This document shows, one piece after another, positions 1 through 11,766 of a stretch of 64,000 nucleotides of DNA (within the stretch, counting starts at the first letter, position 1; every line of letters starts with the position of its first letter). The notes beneath the pieces are model-generated. The model had not been told where the DNA came from. It worked only from the letters and a program-made list of their open reading frames with translations, and made no database searches. The stretch spans positions 2,046,001 through 2,110,000 of the forward strand of contig NC_080577.1 in NCBI RefSeq assembly GCF_029962835.1. The letters are read 5' to 3'. A program made the position numbers and the translations under genes. This stretch comes from Magnolia sinica. Lineage: Eukaryota; Streptophyta; Magnoliopsida; Magnoliales; Magnoliaceae.

Positions 1-52
1 CCGGTGGAGCACTTAGTATTTATTATATTTTTGTTAACTAAAAGCAACAGCT

Positions 53-124
53 ATCAGAGTGGCGTAGCGGAAGCGTGGTGGGCCCATAACCCACAGGTCC
101 CAAGATCGAAACTTGGCTCTGATA
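53..124 (+). tRNA. Initiator tRNA-Met (CAU)
   Basis: A complete 72-nt cloverleaf can be folded. The acceptor stem pairs ATCAGAG (53-59) with CTCTGAT (117-123), with A124 as discriminator. The anticodon stem GTGGG/CCCAC encloses CCCATAA, giving a CAU anticodon. The overall sequence is that of plant initiator tRNA-Met. Compared with the usual sequence as I remember it, the D stem has T in place of C (a G-T wobble pair remains) and the T stem reads CCAAG/CTTGG instead of CCAGG/CCTGG, a paired change that keeps the stem. T-runs after position 134 could end Pol III transcription. The structure looks intact, but the changed B box leaves activity uncertain. Confidence 0.85.
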
Positions 125-140
125 AATAATGTGGTTTTTA

Positions 141-640
141 ATTTTTTCGATGAGCAGCACCGTTGATTCCATATCTTTCTACTCGTGTCCAAATTGTTCA
201 TCTAAAAGTACTTACTTTTTTTCTTTTTTTCTGATTTCAACCAATTGAGATGATCAGCACCGTTCATCTCTTTTCTTCGATTTCAACCAAATGACAGCTG
301 ATAAGCACCGTTCATCTCAAACGTCTATATTTTTGTACTCGTGTCCAAATTGATGGGACACCGTTCATCTCAAAGTTCTTCCAAATTTTTTCCCCCTTTT
401 TTCTGATTGCAACCAATTAAGCTGATCAGCACCGTTCATCTCAACCGTCCATATTTTTGTACTCATGTCCAAATTGATGAGCTGATCAGCACCGTTCACT
501 CAAAGTTCGATGATCATGTTGAATACGAGACTTTGTAGAGCTAGCTTTTGGGCTAGGAGCTGATCAACACCGTTCATGTCAAAGTTCGATGATCATGTTG
601 AATATGGGAATTTGTAGATCTAGCTTTCGGGCTAGGCAGG
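141..640. repeat. Imperfect tandem repeats, CACCGTTCATCTC motif
   Basis: The phrase GATCAGCACCGTTCATCTC recurs about seven times, interleaved with copies of ATTTTTGTACTCGTGTCCAAA and of GTTCGATGATCATGTTGAATA. Spacing is irregular (about 55-110 bp), so this is a decayed higher-order tandem array directly downstream of the tRNA. No coding potential is seen. Confidence 0.7.
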
Positions 641-689
641 TTGCTCTAGGCCTCGCCTGATTAACAACTTAGATGAGGCACATGCGTGC

Positions 690-875
690 TTCGTGTTGAC
701 GTTCGCTTATACTTATTAGCAGAGAAGGTGGGTTCATATTCCTGCCTTTCGCAGACTCCCAACAGTTTCAACACGGAGCTGCGGGTTCGCGGGTTCGAGT
801 ACCCATTGTGGTGAAAACCTATTCTGGTGTGAGTGCGTGGCATGCGTGGGGTGTGAGTGTTTGTGTTAAAAAAAA
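690..875 (+). mobile_element. Possible tRNA-derived SINE 3' part
   Basis: There is a Pol III B-box-like GGGTTCGAGTACCC at 791-804, then a GTGTG-rich body and an A-rich tail from about 868 (AAAAAAAACG). This layout is typical of plant tRNA-related SINEs. No clear A box or target-site duplication was found, so it may be a truncated copy. Confidence 0.4.
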
Positions 876-899
876 CGAAAAGAAAATCTAAAAAAGGTT

Positions 900-3220
900 C
901 CATTACCCAATTTTATAAAAGTAGCAAATATAGAAGATCTCCGGCCCTCGTCAAACCAATCAAAAGCTCTTGAAGCGATCATCCTCCCGACGACATGTGA
1001 TAAGAACACAGGCTACACATATGCAAAATGCCAAGAGAACGCGCATGATTCGGCATACTGCCAAGTCAGTGACATTCAGTGACACATGATCAAACTTAAT
1101 TAGCCACGCACAGCCGAAGACCTCTAAGTAGTACACTAAGATTAGAGTTATATGGAAATAAAAACATGAGTACACACACTAACTCAACGGTTGGCTAGCT
1201 CATTCTCAAAATAAAAGTGTATTGAGCCAAGGCTGCTTACTAATCAAATCGTCCATCTCAAAAGCTATAAGGTTACATCCTAACTTAAGTTTATAAAAGC
1301 AAAAGAGAATGAGGAGCTCTGAGCCTTTGTTAATCTAATCAAACACACATCTGATTCAGCTTAACACTGCCTATAAAATCTTTTTGTCCCACATGGACAT
1401 CTATCTTGGCTTAGCCTAGTTTACCATCTTCAATTCTATCTAAGTATCATGTTGTAAGAAGTTTAAATCAATCAACATAGCTTTAGTTAGTTTCTCCACT
1501 TCTATTTAGTGAATCATTACAAAAAGTCGAAATTAGTTTAATTTTATCCATGACCTTGTACTTGGAAACTCGAATCCTTAAGTTCTTATTTAGTGGTTCT
1601 CTGCTACAACCTATTGGTTAAACCACGACCGTCTTATAACCATCTAGGCTCAAACAACTGTCTCACGACCATTTAAGTCCAGAAGACTATCAACCATTCA
1701 TGACTACTCGTACGATGAAAAACTATCGTTAATAAATTTATCTGTTTTATTTACTTTTCCATCGATTGTACTGTATCCATATTCAGTTTAATAAAATTAA
1801 TATTTTTCCTTATATTTCTTATTTGCTTTCTAAACATTTATTTTGTTGACGAATGCAATAAAGTTACCACCATTGTGATAAATGTTATTGGTTTCAAGAA
1901 AAAAAGAATTCATCTGAAGAATTATCTCCCTCCACAAATGGCTTGATTTCTTGTTAATAGGTGGCCGAGTAGTTAAGTCAATCTTCACAGATCTGATCCT
2001 AATCCAAGTATTTCGATGTCTAATGTCACAAGGTGTTCAATTCAATTCGAGTCAAATATAACTTTGGCACACCCAGTACATACATACTCGTATGCACATA
2101 ATAAAAATTGGGCTATTTATTATACGTGTAGCTACATGTTCGAGTTGAAGCCCAACAAGCTGAACAACTAGTTTTTAGGCTAAGGCAGGTTAGGTATAGG
2201 CTCTCCCTTGATTACAACTTGGATGTGACAAATGTGAGCATTGTGTGAAGTTCATGTTTGCACCTTGGCCCAACCATTATCCAATTATTCATATCCTTGA
2301 TATGTTGTCTTAAAAATAAATGTCAAGTTTTGATTTAGTTATTAAGCATGCTTCAATCGAGTCAAAATAGAAAAGTAGTAAGATTTTTTTATTAGATTTA
2401 TAATTTTAGTTGGATTAGAAATTTAGAGCCCTAGCCTTTATGAGCGCTTGACTAGTATGTTCACAAGATGTGGAAACTCTTTTTTTCTCTTTTCTCATGT
2501 CTTTTATCAAGTAATTTTAATCTTTTAGTATTTTTTTTCCATATTTTTTATTTCGTCTTTTTCTGTCTGCATCTCCATCAATGTTAAGACTCTCCTCTCC
2601 ATAGCCTTCTTTGTGTGATTTTCTATATCATATTAGAGTCACATTGGTGAGTAAATCAAGGTAGAGATAGAACAATGATGCTTTGTTTTCACAAACATAT
2701 GATCAACCTCACGCAAGTGAAAATGGTCATAAAAGGGAAGGAATTCACAAAATTTCACAAAAATCAACAATTGTGAAAACATCTATTGTTGCATTGTTTG
2801 TCATAGTAGTCAAATATCATGTTGCATTGCAATACTAGTTACATGTGAAAATGTATGGTTGGGTACAAATATTGAGAGGCTTAGAAAAAAAAAAAACACT
2901 ATCACATTCACATTATGAGTGACAATATTAGTTCAATCTTACTAGTGTTAAATACCTTTACGAAGCATATGGATGTCTATTACTGTTACGCCTCAAAATT
3001 TGATTACAGAGTGTGCACCATCATACCCGAGTTTCGAGTCGTAACTCGTACATTGTGTACTTAACTTATTCCATTGTACAATTATTCAAGGAAAAGAGTA
3101 ATATTCATTTTTACATTCTAACTACATTAATTCATAATCATTCACACAATGATTTAAGCACCAACATCCATCTATTCTCAAAATCTGACTTTTAGTCCAT
3201 CGCAAAGTACCGCCCAAAAA
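900..3220. other. AT-rich intergenic DNA, no gene seen
   Basis: The longest reading frames are short and have no recognisable protein content. Around 2,160-2,260 a stretch resembles 630-700 (GGCTAAGGCAGGTT, then GATTACAACTTGGATG), so part of this is dispersed repeat. The rest is unassigned. Confidence 0.5.
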
Positions 3221-3221
3221 C

Positions 3222-3784
3222 CAACTTACAAGAACTAGTGATGGATTTTATTTGCTTTTGTGATAAATGATGGTCTGTCGTAAAATACTTTTGCCATAAA
3301 AAAAAAACTTAAGATTGATAAAATGAGATTTGCAATGGATTTGGTCTGTCACAATCTGCGACGAATTTAGTCACAATGTAAAATTTTGTTATTGTAACGG
3401 ATCATGATTTATCGTAAAATCATTCCTGATCTCATTCTTTTTTGTTGTAGAATTTGATGAAAAATTATACTTTGTGTCATGATTGTGACAGATCATTTTT
3501 TTTAAAAAAACTGTAAAATCAACAAAGATTAGCGACGGACTGTATCCGTCGCCAAATTTTGTAATGAATCACCAAGCTAGGTGATGATTTAAAATTTTTG
3601 CGATGGATAAGTTCCATTGTATATTTGCTATGGACGTAAACCATTGCATATTAGTGATGGATCCCATCTATCGTTAAATTTTTTAACAACGGACCATGCT
3701 AGTGTCTGTGTCCGTCGTTAATTGCATTTTTTTGACCGATCTAGTCCGATGCAAATTCACAATTTTGGCATTGTGTTGTAATTG
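3222..3784. mobile_element. Decayed CACTA-like (En/Spm) miniature element
   Basis: The interior has repeated subterminal motifs in both orientations, including GCGACGGA...TCCGTCGC (3532-3552), GATGGATCC and CCGTCGTTAA, a pattern typical of CACTA subterminal regions. The ends, CAACTTACAAGAAC on the left and the complement of CAATTACAACACAA on the right, are degenerate relatives of the CACTACAAGAAAA terminus. No transposase is present. Borders are approximate. Confidence 0.5.
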
Positions 3785-6326
3785 TCCTATCCATGGCTTT
3801 AAATTGTGTGACTAGGAAATAAAAGGCTTAATAAAAGATAGATCAAATCTTTGATTCATAAGATTTTGTAATGTACTTGTGGAATGTGTTTTCGAGTTGA
3901 TTGATGAATGGGATATCAAAGTGACTTGATGCAACTAAGAGCACCGGAGCATTTCTTTAATTTAATTAGGTTTTTTAATTATTAAGATATCTTTGGTTGC
4001 GTTACATTATAAAAGTGGTTAGTTAAGAAAATTGTCTTAGTAGGATTAGTATAATAGGAACAGATTTAAAAAAGTATTTATCTAGTACATGCACAAATAA
4101 AAAAACTATTTCTCTGATGTATCTCTTATTTTATGAATAAAGTAGTTTATCTTTTTAGTTTTCGCTCTCTACATTTTCTTCTTTTGTCTTTTACTTTCTT
4201 CTCCAAGAATGTCAAAGACTTCACTGTCCACTCTCTTGTTTGTGCATTTTGTACATCGTGGCACATAATGAATTAGTAGATCTCTTGAAAAGCTTCCAAA
4301 TTGAAAGTTTCTCATGTTGAGATCTGATCCTTAGATGGGCCACATGTGACATTCGTGTCCAGATGATCCCCCACACGCTATGGTCGTACAATATTCAATA
4401 TTCAATAGGAGTCCAAAGTACGACATTCCTCTTTTTATAAGGTGTAGTCGGATGAATTTCTCTCCGTCGAAGCAAAGGCATGGAGATCATGTTGTATTTT
4501 AAATTATTTTAAGATAAGTTAGTGTTTCAAAACATTCTACGGATGTGTCTTTTCACTGAAAGGTTATATCCTTTCAATTTTTGTTTTAAAAAGTTGTGTC
4601 TTTTGAAGACTAAGGGTCGCACCACTTTGGTTTAAACCCAATAGTCACAACCCTTGTGAAAGGGTGTCTTCACAAAGTCTTTAAATAGACTTCTGATTTT
4701 AAGTTTTTAAATGGATTAGAAAATCAGGTTTCCTTTTAAAAAATGTGTTCAAGTATTTTCTAGTTCGGGTTAAGACTACAAGTGGTTCGAGCCCGTGTAC
4801 AGTGAGTGCATCGCTAGGACCGGGTCATAGTCGTTGTATCCTAGAGGTCGATTGCTCTGGAAACCTGTTGCACTTGGGACGCTGTCCAAGGGGAGCAAAT
4901 TCGATTTCAAGCCGAGTGACTCATGTCACGCCTCGACTTATACAAATTGATAAGTTTTTTTTTTTTTTTAACTTTCTTATTTTAATTTTATATAATTTAA
5001 ATAGTTTTTCAAAATCCAATTTCCAACCGATCATTGTAAACTGGTTGAGAATTTGTCCATAGAAAGGATTCCATCTCCAGATAAATATATAAAAGTAGAT
5101 ACCTTGATTCATCTCCCCTCACCTCTCAATGGGTAAAACACTTTATAAATAGAAGGGTGAGAAAGAGCCGAAGACTAGTGGTTGTTCATCTTCTCCAAGC
5201 TTCAGTGACGAAGTCATTAGCTATGCAATTATAAGCTGAAATCTTCACGGTTGGATGCATGAGATTGATTGGACGCTGCACATCTCAATGTTTACAGAAA
5301 CCTTTCTACAAGCATTGATCCAATGTCGATAAAAACAGAAAATAAATAAATAACAACAATGTTGTAAATAAGGATCAAATGTGGATGGAAAGGAACTTCC
5401 AACCTTAAATAATTTTGAGGGATCTGTGACCAAAGTGCACCATCTAATCAACGGTTTTAATGTAGAGCGGGTTGTGGAAAGTTTCATGGCCAAGATGGAT
5501 CAGAAAAGGCCTGATCGACGACAGAAGTGATTCAGATTGTCTGACCTTAAATTAGGCATATCTCTCAATCCGGAATGAGTTATCGGATGTAAAATATATA
5601 TGATTTTAGCGTAGAACGGGCTACTTTAGCCACCCAACCCAGCTCTGCCGGGTTGTGCAAGCCGGATTTGCAAAATAGGTCGTTTTCCTATCTTAATTCC
5701 GTTTTTACTATAAATAATAAGTTTTAGTTTGATTATAACTCTTCATCCATTATGTCACATAAAATTTACAAGTTGCGAATTCTAAGAGTTTTAGTTTTAG
5801 TTTGATTTTGAAACTTTTCCATTGCTTAGTATCCTTGTTTAAAGGATTATGAACTCGTTTATTTTATTCAGCAATATATTGAGTTTTATGGAATTTATTT
5901 TTTATTCTTTTATTCTTTTACTCATGAATTCGAGAAGCCTCTACAAAAGAGTACAGAGAAATTCCATGGATCCACGTCCTTCCCTGCGTCAATTTTGGAT
6001 GGCTAAATCATGGCTACCCTTTGTTATGAATGAACTGTCAGGTCACTGTCGGAATTGGCCTCCTAAAATTGCCATAAAATCTCCAATTCACGTATTGTGA
6101 CCCACCTGAATTTTTGATCAAGCTGATTTGCACACCTGATGAACGGGCTTGATGAATGATACACCTTATGGTGGCCCTAACACAAACCTATCTTTGGCAT
6201 CCATAGTCATTGTTCCCTGTGGTGAGGCCCACCTTAGTTGTGGATTTGACTGAGTTTTGGCCGGGGCTGCAATCCAGGGGCGCACCTGATGGATGGAGGG
6301 GATTTCACATACACGCCGTGGTGGCT
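3785..6326. other. Intergenic, AT-rich, no gene recognised
   Basis: Only short spurious reading frames are seen. A segment at 4,770-4,940 is more GC-rich and looks like a dispersed repeat, with a tRNA-like GTTCGAGCCC near 4,787. From 6,100 the sequence grades into the GGCCCACC-type repeats. Confidence 0.4.
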
Positions 6327-6564
6327 CCGAGAACCTGGGAGCGGATTAGTTGTTACCTGGATTACACGTTAGTGGGTGTTTCCCTGACCGTTGGGTCACC
6401 TTGATTAGTCTGTTGTATATCCACACCGTCCACCAGTTTTTTCATCTGGTTTTAGGTAATGGTACTAAATCTGAAGTAGATCAAAATCTCATATGGACAA
6501 CACAGTAAGGATTGAATGGTCGCCCTTGAAAACTTCTCCGAGGCCACAAAAGTTTTGTATAAAG

Positions 6565-6568
<4 letters not shown>

Positions 6569-6639
<71 letters not shown>
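6569..6639. repeat. (TA)n microsatellite
   Basis: About 35 perfect TA units. A short run, ATATATATATAT, resumes at 7159 on the far side of the inner MITE, so the array was split by that insertion. Confidence 0.95.
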
Positions 6640-6641
<2 letters not shown>

Positions 6642-7158
6642 GAAAAGGTACTATGCGCTCGACCTCTAGGCCCCACCGTGATGCGTTTCAAACATCTACC
6701 CCATCAGTCAGTTGAACCATTCCATCGTGGGCCTAGGTCTCAAAAATCAAGTCAATCCATGACTTGTGTGGACCACACCACATAGAGAAGTGGGGAGGGG
6801 CCGTGCACCATTAAAACATTCATAATCATTTTTTGGGCCCACCAAGATGTGGTTTGCAAATCCAGCCCATCCATTATGTGTGTCCCACTTGGATGAGGGT
6901 TCAGACCAAGTTTCAGAGAATTCAAAACTCATGGGGGCCCCACCAAATGCTTTTATATGTTTTAACTGTGTCTTCACATGATTTTAGATGGTATGGCCCA
7001 CCTGAGTTCCATATACGTCTGATTTTTGGGATATCCTATAATCTAGAGGGGACCCATCAAATGCACGGTGTTGATCGTTGACAAGCATCACGGTGGGGCC
7101 CACACAGCTCGACCTCACCGGAGCTTCTAGTGAGGTCGAGCGCATAATACCTTTTCCC
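6640..7158. mobile_element. Inner MITE with 27-bp terminal inverted repeats
   Basis: The left end begins GGGAAAAGGTACTATGCGCT and the right end is its complement over about 27 bases (through CTCGACCTC), with one mismatch. The element is 519 bp, lacks coding capacity and lies inside a TA array. Because TA flanks both sides, the target duplication length cannot be read. The termini are well preserved, which suggests a fairly young insertion. Confidence 0.85.
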
Positions 7159-7428
7159 ATATATATATATTCCTTCATCCAGATTCGTGTGATAACATTA
7201 CGGTGGGCCTAGGAAGGTTTCAACCGTGGGTGCCATTATTCCCACTTTTTCATGTGGTATTGTACACTTGAGTTTTGTGTCTGATTCATTTTTTAAATCA
7301 TGACCTAAAATGATAAGTTAAAATGGATGGACGGCGTGGATATACAACACATACATAAATGTGGGCCCCACGGTCAGGGAAATACCCACCAACATGTTGC
7401 CCGGATAACACCTCCGCTCCCCGAGAAC

Positions 7429-8490
7429 TTATGATCATCTGAACCAGAAATTATATGGAATCATACGTTGGTTGACTGTTAGCTATCATTTTCTTGGATT
7501 AGACTATCCTAACCGTATAATAAATGGGCCGTTTTCTCACTTAATATAAGCCATTGCTGGTTTTTGTCTTTCCGTAGTCCTTGTATACCCCAATTAAAGG
7601 ACTAGTGCTGTCCAAACATTGTGTTTTTTGGACCATGGGCCAAACATTTTTGGAAGCACGAAATGGACGGTTCCGATCTGATCCCTATCTGCCACGTATT
7701 CAGAACGACATGGAGGCACGGCATCTGCTATCCGTGGAAGATTCCCGTTCCTAAAAAGGGCTTTCTGTCTTATAGACCCAACGTACTGCCCACCTTTTTT
7801 TATTGGACTCAAAAAAAATTTAAGCACGAAATTAGACCTTATTCGTACGTACTATTTCAGAAATACGAAAACACCCCTGATTTTAATAACTTTCTACTCA
7901 CTTTTGCAAAAAAAAACAGGGGCAATTTCGCCCTAAAGTCCAACTTCGTAACGTAAGGTTTTGGGAAGTCGCCAAATCACTCTGGGTAAAAGGCAGCGTC
8001 TAAAGCCACAATTATTTAATTTATTTCCCCAAGATACACAGAAAAAACTCGAGTACCTCGCGTTTGGTACGTACCGGACTTACTTTTACTTACGTGGGAG
8101 GAACGACTTAACGTGCGCGAAATCAACGCCGTTCATCTCGTACTCCAACCCCTTTTGGTTCTTGAGTAAAAATCAGGATGATTTAACACTCAGTTGGGTC
8201 ACCCCAAAAAATTCATAACTAAAACCTATAAATTCACTTCTTATGGCCCACCTGAGTTTTAGAATATCTTAATTTTTGGATAATACTTTCATCCTGACGA
8301 GGCACGTCAGATGAATGGATTCGATGACATATTAATAAAACAACGACGCCTACACAAAACTAATGGCAGGCGTTCCATCTCAAACGTTTCCTCCGCTGTA
8401 GACTATATGAGTTTTGGATGATCATAATTTTAGTTTTAATGGTTAAAATTTCGAATGCGTACCCGATGGACGGTGTGGATCTCATGAAAG
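7429..8490. other. Intergenic, no gene recognised
   Basis: Frames at 7621-7956 (+) and 7961-8218 (+) are open, but their translations look like random or repeat sequence and show no domain or splice structure. AC-rich and A-run segments are mixed. A GGCCCACCTGAGTTTTAGA phrase near 8,244 marks another dispersed repeat fragment. Confidence 0.4.
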
Positions 8491-8494
8491 TTAC

Positions 8495-8880
8495 TCCCAC
8501 ATGGCTCTATGTTTGCGAAAGTAAAGCGGTGGGTACCTAGCGCGAGTTACCCTAACGAGGCTCCAAAAGAACCTCTCGCTTATATTCATTTCGGGCGAAA
8601 ATCGCGTGAAGCGCCTCGCCCATTGGGCACACGTGTCGCAATATATCGAACGAGATCTCGCCTTTTTAAGCGCCGATTACTAGTAATAAGAGGGCGAGCG
8701 AAGAAACGAAACCCTAGAGAGCGAAATATCGCGATACGTTTCGTCCCGTTTGGGGAAAAAATGGGTGTATGAATGGCGATAAATCGGAATCGATCGCGCG
8801 TCGAGAAAACCGTCTCGAATCCTACTTCGACTGCCTTCAAAATCCGTTCAACTCGTTTTCAGGTTGGCATTTATCTATCT
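8495..8880 (+). promoter_or_regulatory. CpG-rich orphan promoter or leader-like segment
   Basis: CpG dinucleotides are strikingly frequent here (for example GGGCGAAAATCGCGTGAAGCGC) in contrast to the flanks. A telo-box-like AAACCCTAGAGAGCG near 8,710 and a possible intron start after TCGTTTTCAG|GTTGGC at about 8,862 resemble the 5' end of a housekeeping gene. No coding exon was found downstream. The frame at 8509-8772 is Arg-rich and probably a by-product of base composition. Function is inferred only. Confidence 0.35.
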
Positions 8881-9878
8881 TCCTTTCCTTTTGACCTCTT
8901 TCTTTCGTTATTTTTTCTTTTTAAGAATTCTCTGAAAATGAAATCAAAGCGATTTTGAAATCGATTATTTAGAAAATGAATTCAAAGTACGACCGAGTAT
9001 GGAAAACCGAAGAAGAAGAAGAAGAAGAAGAAGAGCTGGAATCCAAACACAAACAGTGCGTTTGGTACAGCCAAACGCACTTTACCCAATTTGCGAACGA
9101 TCTATTTCACTGTGGCCACTTTGAGAACTCGTTGCCTAGAGCCGACTGGAGCCTGTATGCTAACTTGCCATAACCCCATCTTAACATCCGTACCATGAAA
9201 ACGGTGGGTCCCATTATTAAGGTTGCCGGACCGGAAAATCAGGCTGGTGGGCCACATCTGTATGTTGATCGGCTTCTGCTGATTCCGACGTTTGTGGTCC
9301 ACCAGATAGGCCAAGCTGCCTGATTTTTGTGCCAGATACTATTCGTCGTGGGGTCTGCTGCTTGTATGGTCCGGATGCCCCACACGAGTGGCATGGTGGT
9401 GGGAGATTGTGGGGCTGCCTGATTGGTTAGCATACGGCTGGCTGTAGGCTATCAGTGCCGACCACTTCCTGAGATCAGCTAAGTCGCGGTCGTATGTCCC
9501 AACATCACACGTGTATGAGATCCTTGTCGTCCATCCGTGTTTTGAGCCTTGGTCCAAAATTAGGCCGCACAATTCATGGTGGGGCACGTGTACTTACGAA
9601 AATTCATCAACGATCAATATTTAAAGTACGTGTGTGGATGACCTAATTTTGGGCTCATACACAGTTGACCTTCGGGCCTTGAACACGTGTGCATGTGAAT
9701 ATGATCCTAATCCCACCCGTGCAAGCAGTCTTTGCATCCGTAGTCAAACAGTTCTGGGGATCTGGGGCACATGCAGGGCGTTGAAACTCGTCTAGAGGTG
9801 GGGCCTACATTAGATTTTCCACGGGCTACAAATTGTAGGACGGGGATTGTGTAATAATTCACAATGCTATAGCCTGGT
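8881..9878. other. Intergenic with GAA microsatellite and small hairpin
   Basis: A (GAA)n run occupies about 9,010-9,034. A hairpin TGCGTTTGG-TACAG-CCAAACGCA lies near 9,057-9,079. The remainder contains GTGGGCC/ACCAC repeat phrases and no recognisable gene. Confidence 0.45.
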
Positions 9879-9879
9879 G

Positions 9880-10262
9880 AATGAACTCTGTGGCGCCCAC
9901 CATGAATCTATGTTTTATCGACACCGTCCATCTATTTTTCCAGCTCATTTAGGTGATGATCTCAAAATTGAAGAATTCAGAAAGCCCAAGTGAACCATAC
10001 CATAAGAAACAGTGGGAATTGAATGCCTGTGTTACCTTATTCATCCATGTCTGTGTGACCTTATGAACAGGTTGGATAGCAAATAAACATAACTGTGTGG
10101 GCCATAGGAAGGTCTCAACGCTGGACGTTGTTATACCCACTGTTTTCTGTGGTGTGGTCCACTTGAGCTTTGGATATACTTCAATTTTAGGCTCATGCCT
10201 TAAAATGAGCTGGAAAAATGGATGGGTGGCTGGATAATGACATATAAATCACATTAGGCCTG
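9880..10262. mobile_element. Dispersed foldback repeat, GGCCCACC family
   Basis: This contains the ordered phrases ATGAATCTATGTTTTATCG/CACCGTCCATC, CTCAAAATTGAAG, GTGAACCATACCATAAGAAACAGTGGGAATTGAA, GTGTGACCTTATGAACAGGTTGGA and GTGGGCCATAGGAAGG. The same order recurs at 21,598-22,040, 22,150-22,565 and 40,285-40,700, so it is a genome repeat rather than a gene. Confidence 0.6.
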
Positions 10263-10497
10263 CAGAGTTTACTCACCTTGCTATAGTGTAGTGAGTTACA
10301 ACACAATCTGCGTCTCAATTTGTGCTGGTCAGGTTTTTCAAACCATTCATCGAATACTGACCATTGAGTATGGAAAGTTGGCCATTTCAAATTTTCATTG
10401 TCCATATGAGACTGGATGTCATGTAATAGTTGGGCTGGAGGTCAGTACTGGGTGGCTGTGTTGGCATGTGAGTAGCGTCAATCGGCGCCTCTTTCAT

Positions 10498-10835
10498 TAG
10501 GGCTGCAACTTGGGTTTGGGTCAACCTGAAGTACCCGATTGACCTGACCCGAGTTCAGGTTGATTGGGTTGTCAAGGATGTCGGGTTGGGTTCGGGTTGG
10601 AAAATGCCAACCCAATTTGAACTCAGGTCATGTTCGGGTTGAGTAATTTTCCGCCAGTTGGAAATGGTCACATGTATTTGGGTCGGGTCAGGTTGGGTTG
10701 GGTCGCACCAAGTGGTTAAGTACTTCGGGTTTGGCACCTTGGGTTGGAATTCTGGTCAGGTCAGGTTGTGGGTTGGGTCTTCTTGAGATCGGGTTGACCC
10801 TCAACCCAATGCAACCTGCCAGAATTGCACCCCTA
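10498..10835. mobile_element. hAT-type MITE, GGGTTGGGTTCGGGT-rich
   Basis: Termini are TAGGGCTGCAAC on the left and the complement of TAGGGGTGCAATT on the right. The flanks TCTTTCAT (10490-10497) and TCTTCCAT (10836-10843) match at seven of eight bases, as expected for a hAT 8-bp target duplication. The interior is packed with GGGTTGGGTC/GACCCAACC repeats and codes for nothing. Confidence 0.8.
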
Positions 10836-10843
10836 TCTTCCAT

Positions 10844-11766
10844 AGCCGATTCCAAGAGCCTGGATAAAATAGGAAGATGGATGTCTGTTGGGCAGCCAAT
10901 CATAAAACTTTTCCAATTTACCACTTACAAACCAACACCATATTTTGCTTGAAGAAAGGCTAAGATGATGATGATGACAACAGGATCTCGCAACACAGCA
11001 CACTTTTGGTGCATGGCCATCCAGGTTGGGTTGTATCCAATCAATTGTCTTCTTGTCTACTTGGACAAACTGAAACCCAAGCATGTCTACCAACTTTGGC
11101 CCTAACGTTTTGCAATATCTCAAATAGATAAACATTGTTTTACAGCATCCATATGTCGTGAATTCATTCATGATATGTTAGTGTTGAATGATGAATTATA
11201 AGATGGGTAGACCGAGGCCTTTGCGCAATATAGGCAAGTTTTCAATTCCATCAAGATAGGCCCATGTTTTGGTAATCTGGACCATCGGTTTGTTGCATCC
11301 AACATAGGATGCACCATTCCCTAAGAGTCTCCCAAACTGTAAGATCCTAGCCACTTTTTTTCAGTTGAACACAGACCATTGCTAAATTCTCTTCTTAAAC
11401 TGTCTATTTGTAGGCCAGAAATCAAGATGTTATGGTTGTCCCAGAAGAGATTTCAGGCATGGTCCATCCAGGGCGAGTGCAACAGACTGGTAGTCTAGAT
11501 TACTGAACATGGATCCTACTTGTTAGAACTGAAAGCCCATGTATTTTGTGCTGCAAACCTTAAGGTTATGGAGCTATAATTCCTCCTATAGAATTACGAG
11601 TCTTTAGTCTCTCTGCCTTCCATTATTGGAATACTTTAGAAGCTCTGCATGTAGACAGGAGGATGCCATCTAGAACATTGCAATTCTCTAGTCCTCCTTA
11701 TGAATGATGAATTGCAAGCTTTCTAATCCAGGGCAGTCATTATACTTGGTGAGATTTCCAGCTGAG
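10844..11766. other. Intergenic, no gene recognised
   Basis: A 112-residue frame on the minus strand (10833-11171) overlaps the MITE edge, matches no family I know and has no splice context. It is not called as a gene. Confidence 0.4.

Larger units (their letters stand above)
6335..7420. mobile_element. Foldback MITE (outer), 8-bp direct repeats
   Basis: The left end (GGGAGCGGATTAGTTGTTACC, then GTGGGTGTTTCCCTGACC) recurs inverted at the right end (GGTCAGGGAAATACCCACC, then GTTATCC-like sequence and CCGCTCC). The direct repeat CCGAGAAC flanks both sides at 6327-6334 and 7421-7428, consistent with an 8-bp target duplication. It has no coding capacity. A TA microsatellite and a second MITE sit inside it. 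The family may be hAT- or MULE-derived; the termini do not settle which. Confidence 0.65.

Noticed and set aside
6452-6785. Two long open frames with poly-(IY) stretches on both strands
   Set aside because: They are read through the (TA)n microsatellite and MITE sequence; no gene structure.
7621-7956. A 111-residue frame that might be a small protein
   Set aside because: No recognised domain, no splice context, and composition typical of the surrounding repeats.
8509-8772. An 87-residue Arg-rich frame in the CpG-rich segment
   Set aside because: CpG-rich sequence lowers stop frequency in all frames (the opposite strand is also open at 8586-8840), so the frame is expected by chance.
10833-11171. 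A 112-residue minus-strand frame
   Set aside because: It overlaps a MITE border and has no family likeness or transcript signals.
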